NCBI GenBank assembly: GCA_945883455.1 | Contig: CAMCXJ010000028.1 | Span: forward strand, 1 to 17,435 | Origin: Prosthecobacter debontii | Lineage (GTDB): Bacteria; Verrucomicrobiota; Verrucomicrobiia; Verrucomicrobiales; Akkermansiaceae | Reading direction: 5' to 3' | Length of the DNA: 17,435 nt | Shown here: positions 8,021 through 15,482 of the stretch, in pieces | Position numbering within the stretch: position 1 is the first letter of the stretch | Layout of the letters: each line of letters begins with the position of its first letter | Translations under genes and position numbers: made by a program | Notes under the pieces: generated by a model | The model's database searches: none | Seen by the model: the letters and a program-made list of their open reading frames with translations, nothing else | What the model was told of the DNA's origin: nothing

Positions 8021-8052
8021 CAGCTTGGCGCCACTACGGGCGCTACAAGCTG
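8021..8052 (-). other. Imperfect hairpin downstream of the BlaI-histone-like gene
   Basis: CAGCTTGGCGCC pairs with GGCGCTACAAGCTG across a 6-base loop, with a 2-base bulge. It begins 20 bases past the gene's stop. There is no T tract, so it is not itself an intrinsic terminator; it could protect the mRNA 3' end or be chance. Confidence 0.35.
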
Positions 8053-8071
8053 GTTACGGCGATGAGTTACT

Positions 8072-8782
8072 TTATGCTTTCTTGGCGGCCTTTTTGGCTG
8101 GTGCCTTTTTCACGGCGGCCTTCTTTGCTGGTGCCTTCTTTGCTGGGGCCTTTTTGGCTACCACCTTTTTAGCAGGTGCCTTTTTGGCGGGTGCCTTCTT
8201 GGCGCTTTTTGCTACCTTCTTTACCGCTTTTTTAGCCGGAGCTTTTTTAGCGGGAGCTTTTTTAGCGGGTGCCTTTTTGGCGGGTGCCTTTTTCACTGCT
8301 GCCTTTTTGGCAGCGGCTTTTTTAGCCGGCGCCTTCTTGGCAACTTTTTTTACGGCGGGTTTACTCGCGGGCTTGGCCGCGGCCTTCTTTACTGTTTTTT
8401 TTGCAGCCATTGTTTTATGTCTTTGGAGTTCGCGTTCGATGTTTGTTTTCTCTTCCAGTGTTAATGAACCGGCGGAGAGGGTAGCGAGGACGGCCTCAGC
8501 GAGGCGTCCTCCAAAAGCGTTGGTAATGAAGTCATCCGTGGCGCGGCGCACGATGACCTCTTGGGAGTAGGCGGGCTCATAAGTGTGGGCTCTGCCCGAA
8601 CGTATGCGCTTGACCAATTTCTTGCGTTCTAGGCTCTGCATTACAGAGAGCACTGTGGTGTAGGCACGCTCGCGGCCATCTGGGAGCGAGGTATGTACTG
8701 CGTTCACAGTAGAAGGACCGTCGTGCCATAAGACAGTCAGTGCTTGGAGTTCGAGATTTGAAGGGTGTGATGGCTTGGCCAT
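8072..8782 (-). CDS. BlaI/MecI-type repressor fused to a histone H1-like lysine-rich tail
   Basis: 236 residues. Residues 6-122 are a full BlaI/MecI/CopY-type regulator: a winged helix (LELQALTVLWHDGPSTVNAV, AYTTVLSVMQSLERKKLVKR), then the DDFITNAFGGRLAEAVLATL dimerisation segment. Such proteins normally end near here. Instead the frame continues with MAAKKTVKKAAAK and about 110 residues made almost only of K, A, P and V, rich in KKAPA repeats, like bacterial histone H1-like DNA-compacting proteins. The tail has its own ATG at 8410, followed by a run of eight A, so a separate 112-residue product by internal initiation is possible. No BlaR1-type sensor protease gene is adjacent. Three DNA dyads lie upstream and may be operators (inference). 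The start at 8782 fits the family N-terminus. Confidence 0.87.
   Translation of the reverse strand: MAKPSHPSNLELQALTVLWHDGPSTVNAVHTSLPDGRERAYTTVLSVMQSLERKKLVKRIRSGRAHTYEPAYSQEVIVRRATDDFITNAFGGRLAEAVLATLSAGSLTLEEKTNIERELQRHKTMAAKKTVKKAAAKPASKPAVKKVAKKAPAKKAAAKKAAVKKAPAKKAPAKKAPAKKAPAKKAVKKVAKSAKKAPAKKAPAKKVVAKKAPAKKAPAKKAAVKKAPAKKAAKKA
8081..8410 (-). repeat. Degenerate short tandem repeats encoding the KKAPA tail
   Basis: On the plus strand the unit resembles GGTGCCTTTTTGGC(A/G), repeated about 15-20 times with variation (mostly 15-base steps, that is 5 codons). It makes the AKKAP-type tail of the BlaI fusion. The number of repeats is expected to vary between strains by slippage. Confidence 0.8.
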
Positions 8783-8821
8783 GGATGAACTTTCGTTGCT
8801 TGGTTACGAGGAAACTAGTAA

Positions 8822-8842
8822 TTAACTTTTCCGTCAAGTTAA
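8822..8842. promoter_or_regulatory. Inverted repeat 1 upstream of the BlaI-like gene
   Basis: Perfect 7-bp arms TTAACTT / AAGTTAA are separated by 7 bases, starting 39 bases before the ATG of the BlaI-like gene. On the minus strand the spacer and right arm include TTGACG, a plausible -35. It is a candidate autoregulatory operator. Confidence 0.4.
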
Positions 8843-8851
8843 AATGTACGG

Positions 8852-8873
8852 AAATTACGGAAAACCGTAATTT
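8852..8873. promoter_or_regulatory. Inverted repeat 2 upstream of the BlaI-like gene
   Basis: Perfect 9-bp arms AAATTACGG / CCGTAATTT flank AAAA. TACGGAAA is also repeated directly just to the left. It is the best dyad in the promoter region and a candidate operator for the adjacent regulator, though a hairpin role is not excluded. Confidence 0.5.
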
Positions 8874-8897
8874 ATTTTTCCGAGTCTGAAATGGGTC

Positions 8898-8921
8898 ATA
8901 CTACTATCTTCCTAGTAGTAT
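8898..8921. promoter_or_regulatory. Inverted repeat 3 between the thioredoxin-fold and BlaI-like genes
   Basis: Perfect 9-bp arms ATACTACTA / TAGTAGTAT are separated by 6 bases, starting 15 bases past the stop of the thioredoxin-fold gene. It could be a weak AT-rich terminator for that gene or an operator. The TACTA/TAGTA halves recall BlaI-type dyads but without the usual TACA/TGTA core. Confidence 0.45.
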
Positions 8922-8935
8922 TACGGATGCCGTAG

Positions 8936-9895
8936 TTAATCCTCGCTTCGCATCTCCGGACGGACGATAGCCGGATTGATTTTCCCGAGCGATCTCCAGA
9001 ATTCCTCGTCGGTAGGATGACCGTTGAAAAGAACCGCTCCATCTGGTGAAACCAAAACGACAACCGGCACGCTCTGCACCTTGAGCTGGGCGCTAACGGG
9101 ATTTAATTTCGAATCAACGATCCATGAGCCGGCGATTGTTTCCTCTAACGAACTGAGCATGGTCTTCGCATCGGCGATCACTTTCGCGGATGTCTCGGGA
9201 AGAACCGAAGCCACCGCCACATCGTTAGCGGATAGATATTCAGCGGAGATCAGAAAGTCCGCGATCGTGGCTTGGCACTCTTGGCTCCATGGAGACCAGA
9301 AATGCAACAGCAGCCCTTTCTTTGTTCCGATGATCGTGCCGAAGTCTGCGGGTTGTCCTGTGAGCGTGTCGGTGTAGACTTTCCCAAAATCAACGCGAAC
9401 GGATTTCATCGCATCCATCAGGCGAATGCGCTCGATATGCGGGGCGAAAGCGGCGGCTTGACGCGGGCTGAGCCAGAACGCTTCGGTGATGTGCCGCTTG
9501 AAGCCGTCTTTGTCATTTTTTTCGAGCGCATCTAGGGCATGGACGAATTCGGTCACTGCGAGCCAGTCGTCCAAGCACGCGAAGGTCTCGGATTCGTCGA
9601 GACTGAATTTATCCTTGAGAGCGAGAAATTCGGGAAGCAGCGCCGCAATCTCCTTGTCCTCAGCACGGTCGACATGGAACAGGAAACGCGCTTCAAGGAT
9701 AGCCTGTTCGGAAACCTTCAGGTTGCGCGCGGCCTCGATGGCCTTTTTCAGTGCTGCGGGTGATTCCCGTTCGGAGAGCAGTTGTTCGATCGCATCTTCC
9801 CTTGGGCTCAGCGGAGATTCTGGCGGCGGCACTTCCTGAGCGAGTAGCGACGAGGCTCCCCACAGAAAGCCGGCAAGAACAGCACGCGGATGCAT
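8936..9895 (-). CDS. Exported thioredoxin-fold protein with a degenerate active site
   Basis: 319 residues with a signal peptide (1-19, ending LLA-QE). Residues 30-165 are helical and unrecognised. Residues about 170-300 form a TlpA/thioredoxin-like domain: GLLLHFWSPWSQECQATIADF holds the active-site position, and VQSVPVVVLVSPDG carries the cis-proline (P277). The usual C-x-x-C is S204-Q-E-C207, so the first, nucleophilic cysteine is replaced by serine and a normal disulfide exchange is not expected. It starts 4 bases after the stop of the LysM lipoprotein gene, which indicates translational linkage. It would act in the periplasm, perhaps as a binding or scaffold protein rather than an oxidoreductase. 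The fold call is good; the role is unknown. Confidence 0.78.
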   Translation of the reverse strand: MHPRAVLAGFLWGASSLLAQEVPPPESPLSPREDAIEQLLSERESPAALKKAIEAARNLKVSEQAILEARFLFHVDRAEDKEIAALLPEFLALKDKFSLDESETFACLDDWLAVTEFVHALDALEKNDKDGFKRHITEAFWLSPRQAAAFAPHIERIRLMDAMKSVRVDFGKVYTDTLTGQPADFGTIIGTKKGLLLHFWSPWSQECQATIADFLISAEYLSANDVAVASVLPETSAKVIADAKTMLSSLEETIAGSWIVDSKLNPVSAQLKVQSVPVVVLVSPDGAVLFNGHPTDEEFWRSLGKINPAIVRPEMRSED

Positions 9896-9899
9896 GAGG

Positions 9900-10283
9900 T
9901 TATTCCGCCGGGATTTTAAGTTTTGAACCGAGCACAGCGATGTCGCGGGTCATTGCGTTCGCCTGTTTGATCGAGTCGATTGAAACACTGTATTTTTTCG
10001 CGATGCTCCAGAGGCTGTCGCCACGGACAACGGTATGGACTTTCGGGGTCGCTGCAGGAGCTGGAGAGGTGTATGCTGGAACGGATGGCGCTGTATCCTC
10101 ATAAACGGCAGCCTGATCATAAGCGGGGTTGACGTCTGAAGGCAGGCCCGGAGTGGCTGTTCCATCGCCGTAGTCGGGGGCGGCGTAGGGATTGGAAACG
10201 TCATAATCTTCCATGCCTTGGTCGGCGCAGGAGACGAGTATTATGGATAAAAGCGAGAGTGCGAGCAGGTGGTTGTGTTTCAT
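9900..10283 (-). CDS. LysM-domain lipoprotein
   Basis: 127 residues. The N-terminus is a lipoprotein signal ending in the lipobox LVSC with C19 as the lipidated residue. A low-complexity linker (about 20-80) rich in P, A, Y and D follows. A single LysM domain occupies about 82-125 (VHTVVRGDSLWSIAKKY through LGSKLKIP) and would bind peptidoglycan GlcNAc chains. It is probably anchored to a membrane while holding the cell wall. The gene lies 75 bases after tatD and 4 bases before the thioredoxin-fold gene on the same strand. No clear Shine-Dalgarno precedes the ATG. Confidence 0.88.
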   Translation of the reverse strand: MKHNHLLALSLLSIILVSCADQGMEDYDVSNPYAAPDYGDGTATPGLPSDVNPAYDQAAVYEDTAPSVPAYTSPAPAATPKVHTVVRGDSLWSIAKKYSVSIDSIKQANAMTRDIAVLGSKLKIPAE

Positions 10284-10358
10284 AGGTCTGTTTGTTTGAT
10301 TTGCAGGACAGCGACAGTCACTGCTACACAGGGAATCGTTTGTCAGGTGGTCTTTTGT

Positions 10359-11171
10359 TCAAGCGGAATCATCCGGCCATCGAAAAAACTTGGTTGCGGC
10401 CGCTTCGGTGTGCGCGGCGAGCTGTTCCAATGTCTCACCCCTCAGCGCGGCGACGGTTTCTGCCACGCGCATCGCGAAGGCAGGTTCGTTGCGTTTTCCC
10501 CGCAGCGGCTCCGGTGCGAGGTAGGGCGCATCGGTCTCAAGCATGAAGCTTCCGGGTGGACAGCGTTTCACCGCTTCCTCAACGAGTCCGGCGTTCCTGA
10601 AAGTCGCCACGCCTCCGAAAGAAACGAGTCCGCCGAGGGTGATTACCTTTTCCGCGAGATCCCACTCGGAAACAAAACAATGGAACACGGCGCAAACGCG
10701 ATCCGCGAATCGGGCATAGATGGCGAGCGCGTCCTCGAAAGATTCCCTGCCTTCGCGGTCGCGTGTGTGGATCACGATGTTGAGGCCGGAAGATGCTGCG
10801 AGCTCGAAATGCCGGATCAGGAAATCGCTCTGCCGTTTTCGATAATTGGATTCGCTCCAGCCTTCTGGGGCGGGATGGAAGTAATCGAGGCCCGTCTCGC
10901 CGATCGCGCACACGCGTGGATCACCGGCGAGAGCAGCGAGATGCTCCACGGCGTCGTCGGGGGCGTGATGCACAGCGCAGGGATGAATGCCGATGGCGGC
11001 CATCACGCAGGGATGTTCCGCAAGTTTGAGATTTGGGGCGATGTCGTCCATACAGGTCGCCAGTGTGACCATTCGGCTAACCCCCGCTTCCAGCGCCCGC
11101 CGGATGATTTCCGCACGCTCGTCGTCAGCGAAACGGGCCGACGCCAGATGGCAATGTGTGTCTGTGATCAT
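10359..11171 (-). CDS. tatD: TatD-family metal-dependent hydrolase (putative DNase)
   Basis: 270 residues from the ATG at 11171; the frame is open to 11375 but that extension overlaps trpF and is not family-like. It is a TIM-barrel metallohydrolase of the TatD/YcfH type, cytoplasmic, linked in other bacteria to 3'-5' DNase activity. Metal ligands are all visible: H6-x-H8 in DTHCHL, E92 in GETGLDYF, H135 in VIHTRD, H164 in FHCF and D214 in LETDAPYLAPEP. Length is normal. Its ATG overlaps the TGA of trpF (ATGA), a layout typical of translational coupling. Whether it is TatD itself or a paralogue such as YcfH or YjjV cannot be decided from sequence alone. Confidence 0.92.
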   Translation of the reverse strand: MITDTHCHLASARFADDERAEIIRRALEAGVSRMVTLATCMDDIAPNLKLAEHPCVMAAIGIHPCAVHHAPDDAVEHLAALAGDPRVCAIGETGLDYFHPAPEGWSESNYRKRQSDFLIRHFELAASSGLNIVIHTRDREGRESFEDALAIYARFADRVCAVFHCFVSEWDLAEKVITLGGLVSFGGVATFRNAGLVEEAVKRCPPGSFMLETDAPYLAPEPLRGKRNEPAFAMRVAETVAALRGETLEQLAAHTEAAATKFFRWPDDSA

Positions 11172-11806
11172 CGTGGCGAAACACAAGCCTCCAACAACGC
11201 GGCGACCTTTCCGAAATCCTTCACCCCCGGCGAGATCTCCGCTCCCGACGCCACATCGATTGCGACTGGACGAACCACGGCCACCGCCTGCCCGGCGTTC
11301 TCCGGTGTGATCCCGCCTGCCAGGATCATCGGGATGGCGGGAAACCGTTTTCCGAAAGCGTTCGCGAGACCCCAATCAAACGTCTCACCGGTGCCGCCGA
11401 AAACTTGCGGGGCGTGTGCGTCCAGCAATACCGCGTCAGAACCGTAGCTTCCGGCCGTCTCGATATCGGAAATTTTCCTTACACCTATCGCCTTAATGAC
11501 CGGTATGCCCGCCTCGCGGAATCCACCGACGCGCTCCAGCGTCTCGTCGCCGTGAAGTTGCACCACATCGATCATGCCCTCCCCGTAAAGCCGGTAGGGG
11601 AGGTCGCTGTCCTCGTTCACGAAAACGCCGACGCGCAGTATCCCGCCCGCCAGACCTTTCATCCAGGGGTTCAGTTCGGGATTGAGATACCTTTTCGAAA
11701 GCGGCCAGAAATTGAATCCGACGGCATGGACGCCCATCGTTACCAGTTTTTCGGCATCTGGCTGCGCCGTCACGCCACAGATCTTGAGCGACGTTTCTTT
11801 TATCAT
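11168..11806 (-). CDS. trpF: Phosphoribosylanthranilate isomerase
   Basis: 212 residues. It catalyses the Amadori rearrangement of N-(5-phosphoribosyl)anthranilate to CdRP in tryptophan synthesis, in the cytoplasm. Family motifs in order: LKICGV with the catalytic-base cysteine C10, VGFNFWPLSKRY, LRVGVFVNE, VVQLHGDE, the LLDAH...GGTGETFDW segment with the catalytic aspartate, ILAGGITPENAGQAV and IDVASGAE at the phosphate site. The frame is open to 11887, but the ATG at 11806 is chosen because GGAG lies 6 bases upstream and it gives the usual N-terminus. No other trp gene is in the window; tatD follows with an ATGA overlap. Confidence 0.95.
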   Translation of the reverse strand: MIKETSLKICGVTAQPDAEKLVTMGVHAVGFNFWPLSKRYLNPELNPWMKGLAGGILRVGVFVNEDSDLPYRLYGEGMIDVVQLHGDETLERVGGFREAGIPVIKAIGVRKISDIETAGSYGSDAVLLDAHAPQVFGGTGETFDWGLANAFGKRFPAIPMILAGGITPENAGQAVAVVRPVAIDVASGAEISPGVKDFGKVAALLEACVSPR

Positions 11807-11812
11807 GAAAAA

Positions 11813-11816
11813 CTCC
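11813..11816 (-). promoter_or_regulatory. Shine-Dalgarno that decides the trpF start
   Basis: GGAG on the minus strand lies 6 bases before the ATG at 11804-11806. It is one of only two clear Shine-Dalgarno sites in the window and favours this ATG over the one at 11827. Confidence 0.6.
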
Positions 11817-11958
11817 AAATTCTGCATCGGCGGCAAGCTCTCCACAGAGCAAATGGCAATGCAAGCCGTCAAAATTCGAAATACCATCTAGCCAAAAAGA
11901 GAATGACTATCCAGCGTTTGCCCGGAATCCTTCAATACTTCGAATTCACCAACTGACT
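11817..11958. promoter_or_regulatory. Divergent intergenic region, trpF / M24 peptidase
   Basis: This stretch must contain the promoters for the trpF-tatD unit (minus) and the aminopeptidase (plus). No confident promoter boxes, T-box or trp leader hairpins were recognised. Confidence 0.35.
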
Positions 11959-13281
11959 ATGACTTCCCCGAACCTTCCCACATCAGGCGCTAAACGCACC
12001 AAGATCCCCTCAGCGGGACTTTTCACCACCCACAGGAGAAACCTAGACTCACAGCTAGAGCCACGCGCGATGGCGATCCTGCAATCAAACGACATCCAGC
12101 CGACCAACGCGGACGCCTCACAGCCATTCAAGCAGAGCTGTGATCTGTTTTACCTTACTGGTGTTGCGCAGGAAGAAACGGCTCTGATCCTTTTCCCAGA
12201 TGCAAGGGAGCCCGAAGACCGCGAGATCCTTTTTCTCCGTGAATCGAACGACCACATCGCGGTGTGGGAGGGCGCCAAGCTGACCAAGGAGCAAGCCAGG
12301 GAAAGAACCGGTGTTTCGCGCGTCGAGTGGGCCACGGAATTCGATGGTATCATGAACCGCCTCATGCCGCAGGCCGAATCTGTATATTTATCCACAAACG
12401 AGCATCCACGTGGCGACCTCGCCTTCGAGACGAAATCGCTGCGCTTCGCCAGAGAGTGCCAGTCGCGTTTCCCGCTGCATACCTACCGCCGCCTTGCTCC
12501 TCTGATTTACGGTCTGCGCTCCGTTAAGTCGGATGAGGAGATCGAGTTCACCCAGATCGCCTGCGATATCACCGAGGCGGGCTTTCGGCGCGTGCTCAGT
12601 TTCGTCAAACCCGGAGTCGGCGAATGGGAGGTCGAGGCCGAGTTTATCCATGAGTTTATCAAGCGCGGCTCGCACGGCTTTGCTTATGCCCCGATCATAG
12701 CGGGCGGGCTGAACGCGTGCATTCTTCATTACGTTCCCAACGACCAGATACTTGTGGACGGCGACCTACTGCTGCTCGACGTCGCGGCCGAGTATGGCGG
12801 ATGGAACGCGGATATGACCCGCACGATCCCGGTTTCCGGAAAATTCACGCCCCGCCAGAAGAACGTTTACAACGCCGTCCTGCGGATGGTGCGTTATGCC
12901 GACTCCATCCTGCGCCCCGGCGTGTTCATCGCGGATTTCCAGAAAATGGTCGTCGCGCAGATGGACAAGGAACTCATCGGACTCGGGCTCTACACCGCCG
13001 AGGAGGCCGCCGCCGCTCCCAAGGACAAGCCGCTTGTGAAGAAGTATTACATGCACGGCACCTCCCATCACCTGGGCCTTGATGTGCACGATGTCTCGCC
13101 TGCCAATCAGGCCGTGACCCCCGGCATGGTCTTCACCATCGAGCCGGGCATCTACATCCCAGAGGAAGGTATGGGCGTGCGCCTAGAAAACGATTACCTA
13201 ATCGGCGAGCATGAAAACATCGACCTCATGGCGCTCATCCCTATCGAAGCCGACGAGATCGAGGCGCTGATGGCGAGATAA
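11959..13281 (+). CDS. pepP: Xaa-Pro aminopeptidase (M24B, aminopeptidase P type)
   Basis: 440 residues. It removes N-terminal residues that precede proline, in the cytoplasm, using two metal ions. The N-terminal AMP_N domain (about 20-170) contains FKQSCDLFYLTGV, the usual dSdFyYLTGf signature. The C-terminal creatinase-like fold (about 190-435) carries all five metal ligands: D274 and D285 in LLLDVAAEYGGWNADMTRT, H370 in GTSHHLGLDVHD, E395 in FTIEPGIYI and E410 in GVRLENDYLI. H377 in DVHD is the conserved second histidine. No Shine-Dalgarno is seen before the ATG, and the first 15 or so residues are poorly conserved-looking, so a slightly later start is possible. Its stop faces that of the next gene with 2 bases between. 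Confidence 0.93.
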   Translation: MTSPNLPTSGAKRTKIPSAGLFTTHRRNLDSQLEPRAMAILQSNDIQPTNADASQPFKQSCDLFYLTGVAQEETALILFPDAREPEDREILFLRESNDHIAVWEGAKLTKEQARERTGVSRVEWATEFDGIMNRLMPQAESVYLSTNEHPRGDLAFETKSLRFARECQSRFPLHTYRRLAPLIYGLRSVKSDEEIEFTQIACDITEAGFRRVLSFVKPGVGEWEVEAEFIHEFIKRGSHGFAYAPIIAGGLNACILHYVPNDQILVDGDLLLLDVAAEYGGWNADMTRTIPVSGKFTPRQKNVYNAVLRMVRYADSILRPGVFIADFQKMVVAQMDKELIGLGLYTAEEAAAAPKDKPLVKKYYMHGTSHHLGLDVHDVSPANQAVTPGMVFTIEPGIYIPEEGMGVRLENDYLIGEHENIDLMALIPIEADEIEALMAR

Positions 13282-13283
13282 TC

Positions 13284-15482
13284 TCACTCTCCTTGCGGAA
13301 AAATTTCAGCAAGGGGAGTCTCGGTTTTTTTGTCCATCCATTTTTCTAGAGCCGCCCTCATCGGCGTGACGACATTCGGGTTGGACGGTGCGACATCGAC
13401 CTCGCAGTAGGGATCGGGATGTCTTGAATACAGGGTGAAGTGACGCCCACCATCCGCCGTGGGTGTGCAGATCAGTTTCCATTTATCTGACATGAGGCAT
13501 CGCTGCTTGGCTTTTACTAGGGGTTTCTCGTAATCGTCTTTAAGTACGAACTGGTAGTTGAAGGCATCGTCGATGAAATTCATCCGATCCATCGGCGGGA
13601 GCTTCGGGCGCTCGATGCCCGGCACCCGGAACTGGACGAAGGGAAACCCGGTCTCGCCGTAAAACGCGCGCGCCACAGGTTTTTCCCTGCCGTCCAGCCA
13701 TCCGGCGAAGCTTACGCCCTCCCAGCAATCCGGCTTGGGCGCGCCCAGCAGATCCGCGATCGTCGGCGCGATGTCGATCATCCTCACCTGCGAGGTGATT
13801 TTCGACGCCCCCACACCGGGCACATGGAAAAGCAGCGGCACATGGTTGCCGCGCGCGGCCCCGTTGAAAGTGAGTCCGTGACCCAAGGTGACGCCTTCCT
13901 CATAGAGATTGTCGCCATGGTCGGCGGTGATGATTACGATGGTGTTGTCCGCGAGGCCGCGCATTTTCAGTTCGTCGAGAATCACGCCCACGTTATCATC
14001 AAACTGCCGCGTGCAGCCATCGTAAAGATCGCGGATCTGGCGGATCTCCTTTTCAGACAGAGCCTTCCACTTGTTCTCCAGATCCGTCCCGCCAATAAAC
14101 GAGTCGATGTCGAATTGTACACCGCTTCGGTTTTGCCCGGAGTAAGCGGGATCCGCGAACATGCTGTTGTAAGGCTCCGGGCTACGGTAGGGCAAATGGT
14201 TGCAGGAATAGAATACATGCCAGAAAAACGGCTGACCGCTTTTCGAAACCGCGCCCAGCCGTTCCTTTACACGGTCGGTCACCACCTCGGGTGTGACGAA
14301 TTGCGCGAAGGAGCCGAGTTGCGGAAACAACGCGTATCCCGCCGGATGATCGAAATACAGCGGGATCACGAAGTGCGCCATCACCACCGCTTGGCTCATG
14401 TAGATTTTAAAATTGTCGAAGCTGGATACCGAAACATGTCCGAAGCCCAGCGGCATCATTTCAAAATATCCCGCGCACCAATCGCCGAAAACCGCCGTAT
14501 CGTAGCCCTTGCGCGCAAGCACATTCGCCAGCGGCCGGACGCGCGATTTCACCTCTGCCAAGGTTCCGGCATCCGGATACATGTGCCGAAAACCGTGCGT
14601 GTGCGGATACATCGAGGCCATCAGCGATGTCCCTGACTCGAGCGTCGAGGCGATCGGAGTGAAACAGTTTTCAAGATTAACCGACTTCAATGCCAGCGTA
14701 TCAATCCTTGGCGAAACACCCGCCGCGGCCAGTCCATCCGTACGCCGAGGTCGGTAGCCGGTGTAGCCGAGCCGGTCACCGCGGAGGGAATCAGAACCGA
14801 TTAGAATTACATTCGGCGGCCGTTCTTCCTTTCCGTTTGCAGCGGTGGCGGCCTGGCTCTCCGGCATACCGATGCGCCAGATAGCGAACGCGGATAGCAC
14901 GCAAACGGTGCAGAGCGTTACCAGGCGGCCTTTCCTCGAAAGATTGCCCCAATACCACCAAGCGAGGTAAATCAATATGGCGAGTGGTAGCCCTTTGAAG
15001 AGTAGTAAAAAAACCACCGGCTTGGCCGCGTCCGGCACTACGTTCAGGATATTAAAATACCAATGCCCGTATTTCGCATCGTTCAGAAAATAGGGCCGCG
15101 TTTCCACTAGCCTCAGGACGAAAAATCCGTGGACCACAAACGCACCGAGAACTGTTAGGAGCGCCTTTTGCCAGAAACCACGCAGCGACAGGCGGACGCA
15201 CACGATTGACACGAAAGGTGCAAGAATGATCGCGAAGAGAATCGCTAGGATCGCGTAGGCGAAGAGCACTTGGACGTTCTGCCAGACTAGGAAATCCAGA
15301 TATTTGTCCCGTGCCAGCGCACTGAACTTGTTCTCCATCCTGCCCGATGTCTGTCCAAGTTTAGCCAGTGCCACCGCGTATTGGAAAAGGAAAAACATGA
15401 CCGAGCCTGTCATCACCGCGCGGAAAACCGACGGGCGGCGGGCAGGCGTTTTGGCTTTTTTTAAATCTTCCTCTTTTATCAA
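13284..15482 (-). CDS. Polytopic membrane alkaline-phosphatase-superfamily enzyme (sulfatase-like, no Cys)
   Basis: 732 residues. About five membrane segments come first (roughly 24-41, 68-92, 107-125, 155-175, 187-204), then an extracytoplasmic sulfatase/phosphotransferase domain from about 222. D231 in VILIGSDSLRGD is a metal ligand and TADHGDN is the second metal motif. At the nucleophile position the sulfatase C-x-P-x-R is replaced by T280-L-E-S-G, aligned through the shared MYPHTHG that follows. Threonine nucleophiles are typical of LtaS- and EptA-type phosphotransferases, so a head-group transferase or phosphodiesterase is more likely than a sulfatase (inference). The TTG start is supported by AAGGAGG 7 bases upstream, and it overlaps the preceding gene's stop (TTGA). 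Confidence 0.85.
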   Translation of the reverse strand: MIKEEDLKKAKTPARRPSVFRAVMTGSVMFFLFQYAVALAKLGQTSGRMENKFSALARDKYLDFLVWQNVQVLFAYAILAILFAIILAPFVSIVCVRLSLRGFWQKALLTVLGAFVVHGFFVLRLVETRPYFLNDAKYGHWYFNILNVVPDAAKPVVFLLLFKGLPLAILIYLAWWYWGNLSRKGRLVTLCTVCVLSAFAIWRIGMPESQAATAANGKEERPPNVILIGSDSLRGDRLGYTGYRPRRTDGLAAAGVSPRIDTLALKSVNLENCFTPIASTLESGTSLMASMYPHTHGFRHMYPDAGTLAEVKSRVRPLANVLARKGYDTAVFGDWCAGYFEMMPLGFGHVSVSSFDNFKIYMSQAVVMAHFVIPLYFDHPAGYALFPQLGSFAQFVTPEVVTDRVKERLGAVSKSGQPFFWHVFYSCNHLPYRSPEPYNSMFADPAYSGQNRSGVQFDIDSFIGGTDLENKWKALSEKEIRQIRDLYDGCTRQFDDNVGVILDELKMRGLADNTIVIITADHGDNLYEEGVTLGHGLTFNGAARGNHVPLLFHVPGVGASKITSQVRMIDIAPTIADLLGAPKPDCWEGVSFAGWLDGREKPVARAFYGETGFPFVQFRVPGIERPKLPPMDRMNFIDDAFNYQFVLKDDYEKPLVKAKQRCLMSDKWKLICTPTADGGRHFTLYSRHPDPYCEVDVAPSNPNVVTPMRAALEKWMDKKTETPLAEIFPQGE

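Noticed and set aside
8025..8570. A 181-codon plus-strand frame that looks like a repetitive membrane protein (FLAGAF repeats)
   Set aside because: It is the exact complement of the KKAPA-coding repeats; lysine/alanine codons read backwards give Phe/Leu/Ala/Gly repeats.
10269..11447. A 392-codon plus-strand frame
   Set aside because: It lies antisense to tatD and trpF, whose motifs are complete on the minus strand. Its protein has no recognisable domain and a composition typical of antisense reading in GC-rich DNA.
13824..14636. A 270-codon plus-strand frame
   Set aside because: Antisense to the conserved catalytic domain of the membrane enzyme; no domain recognised.
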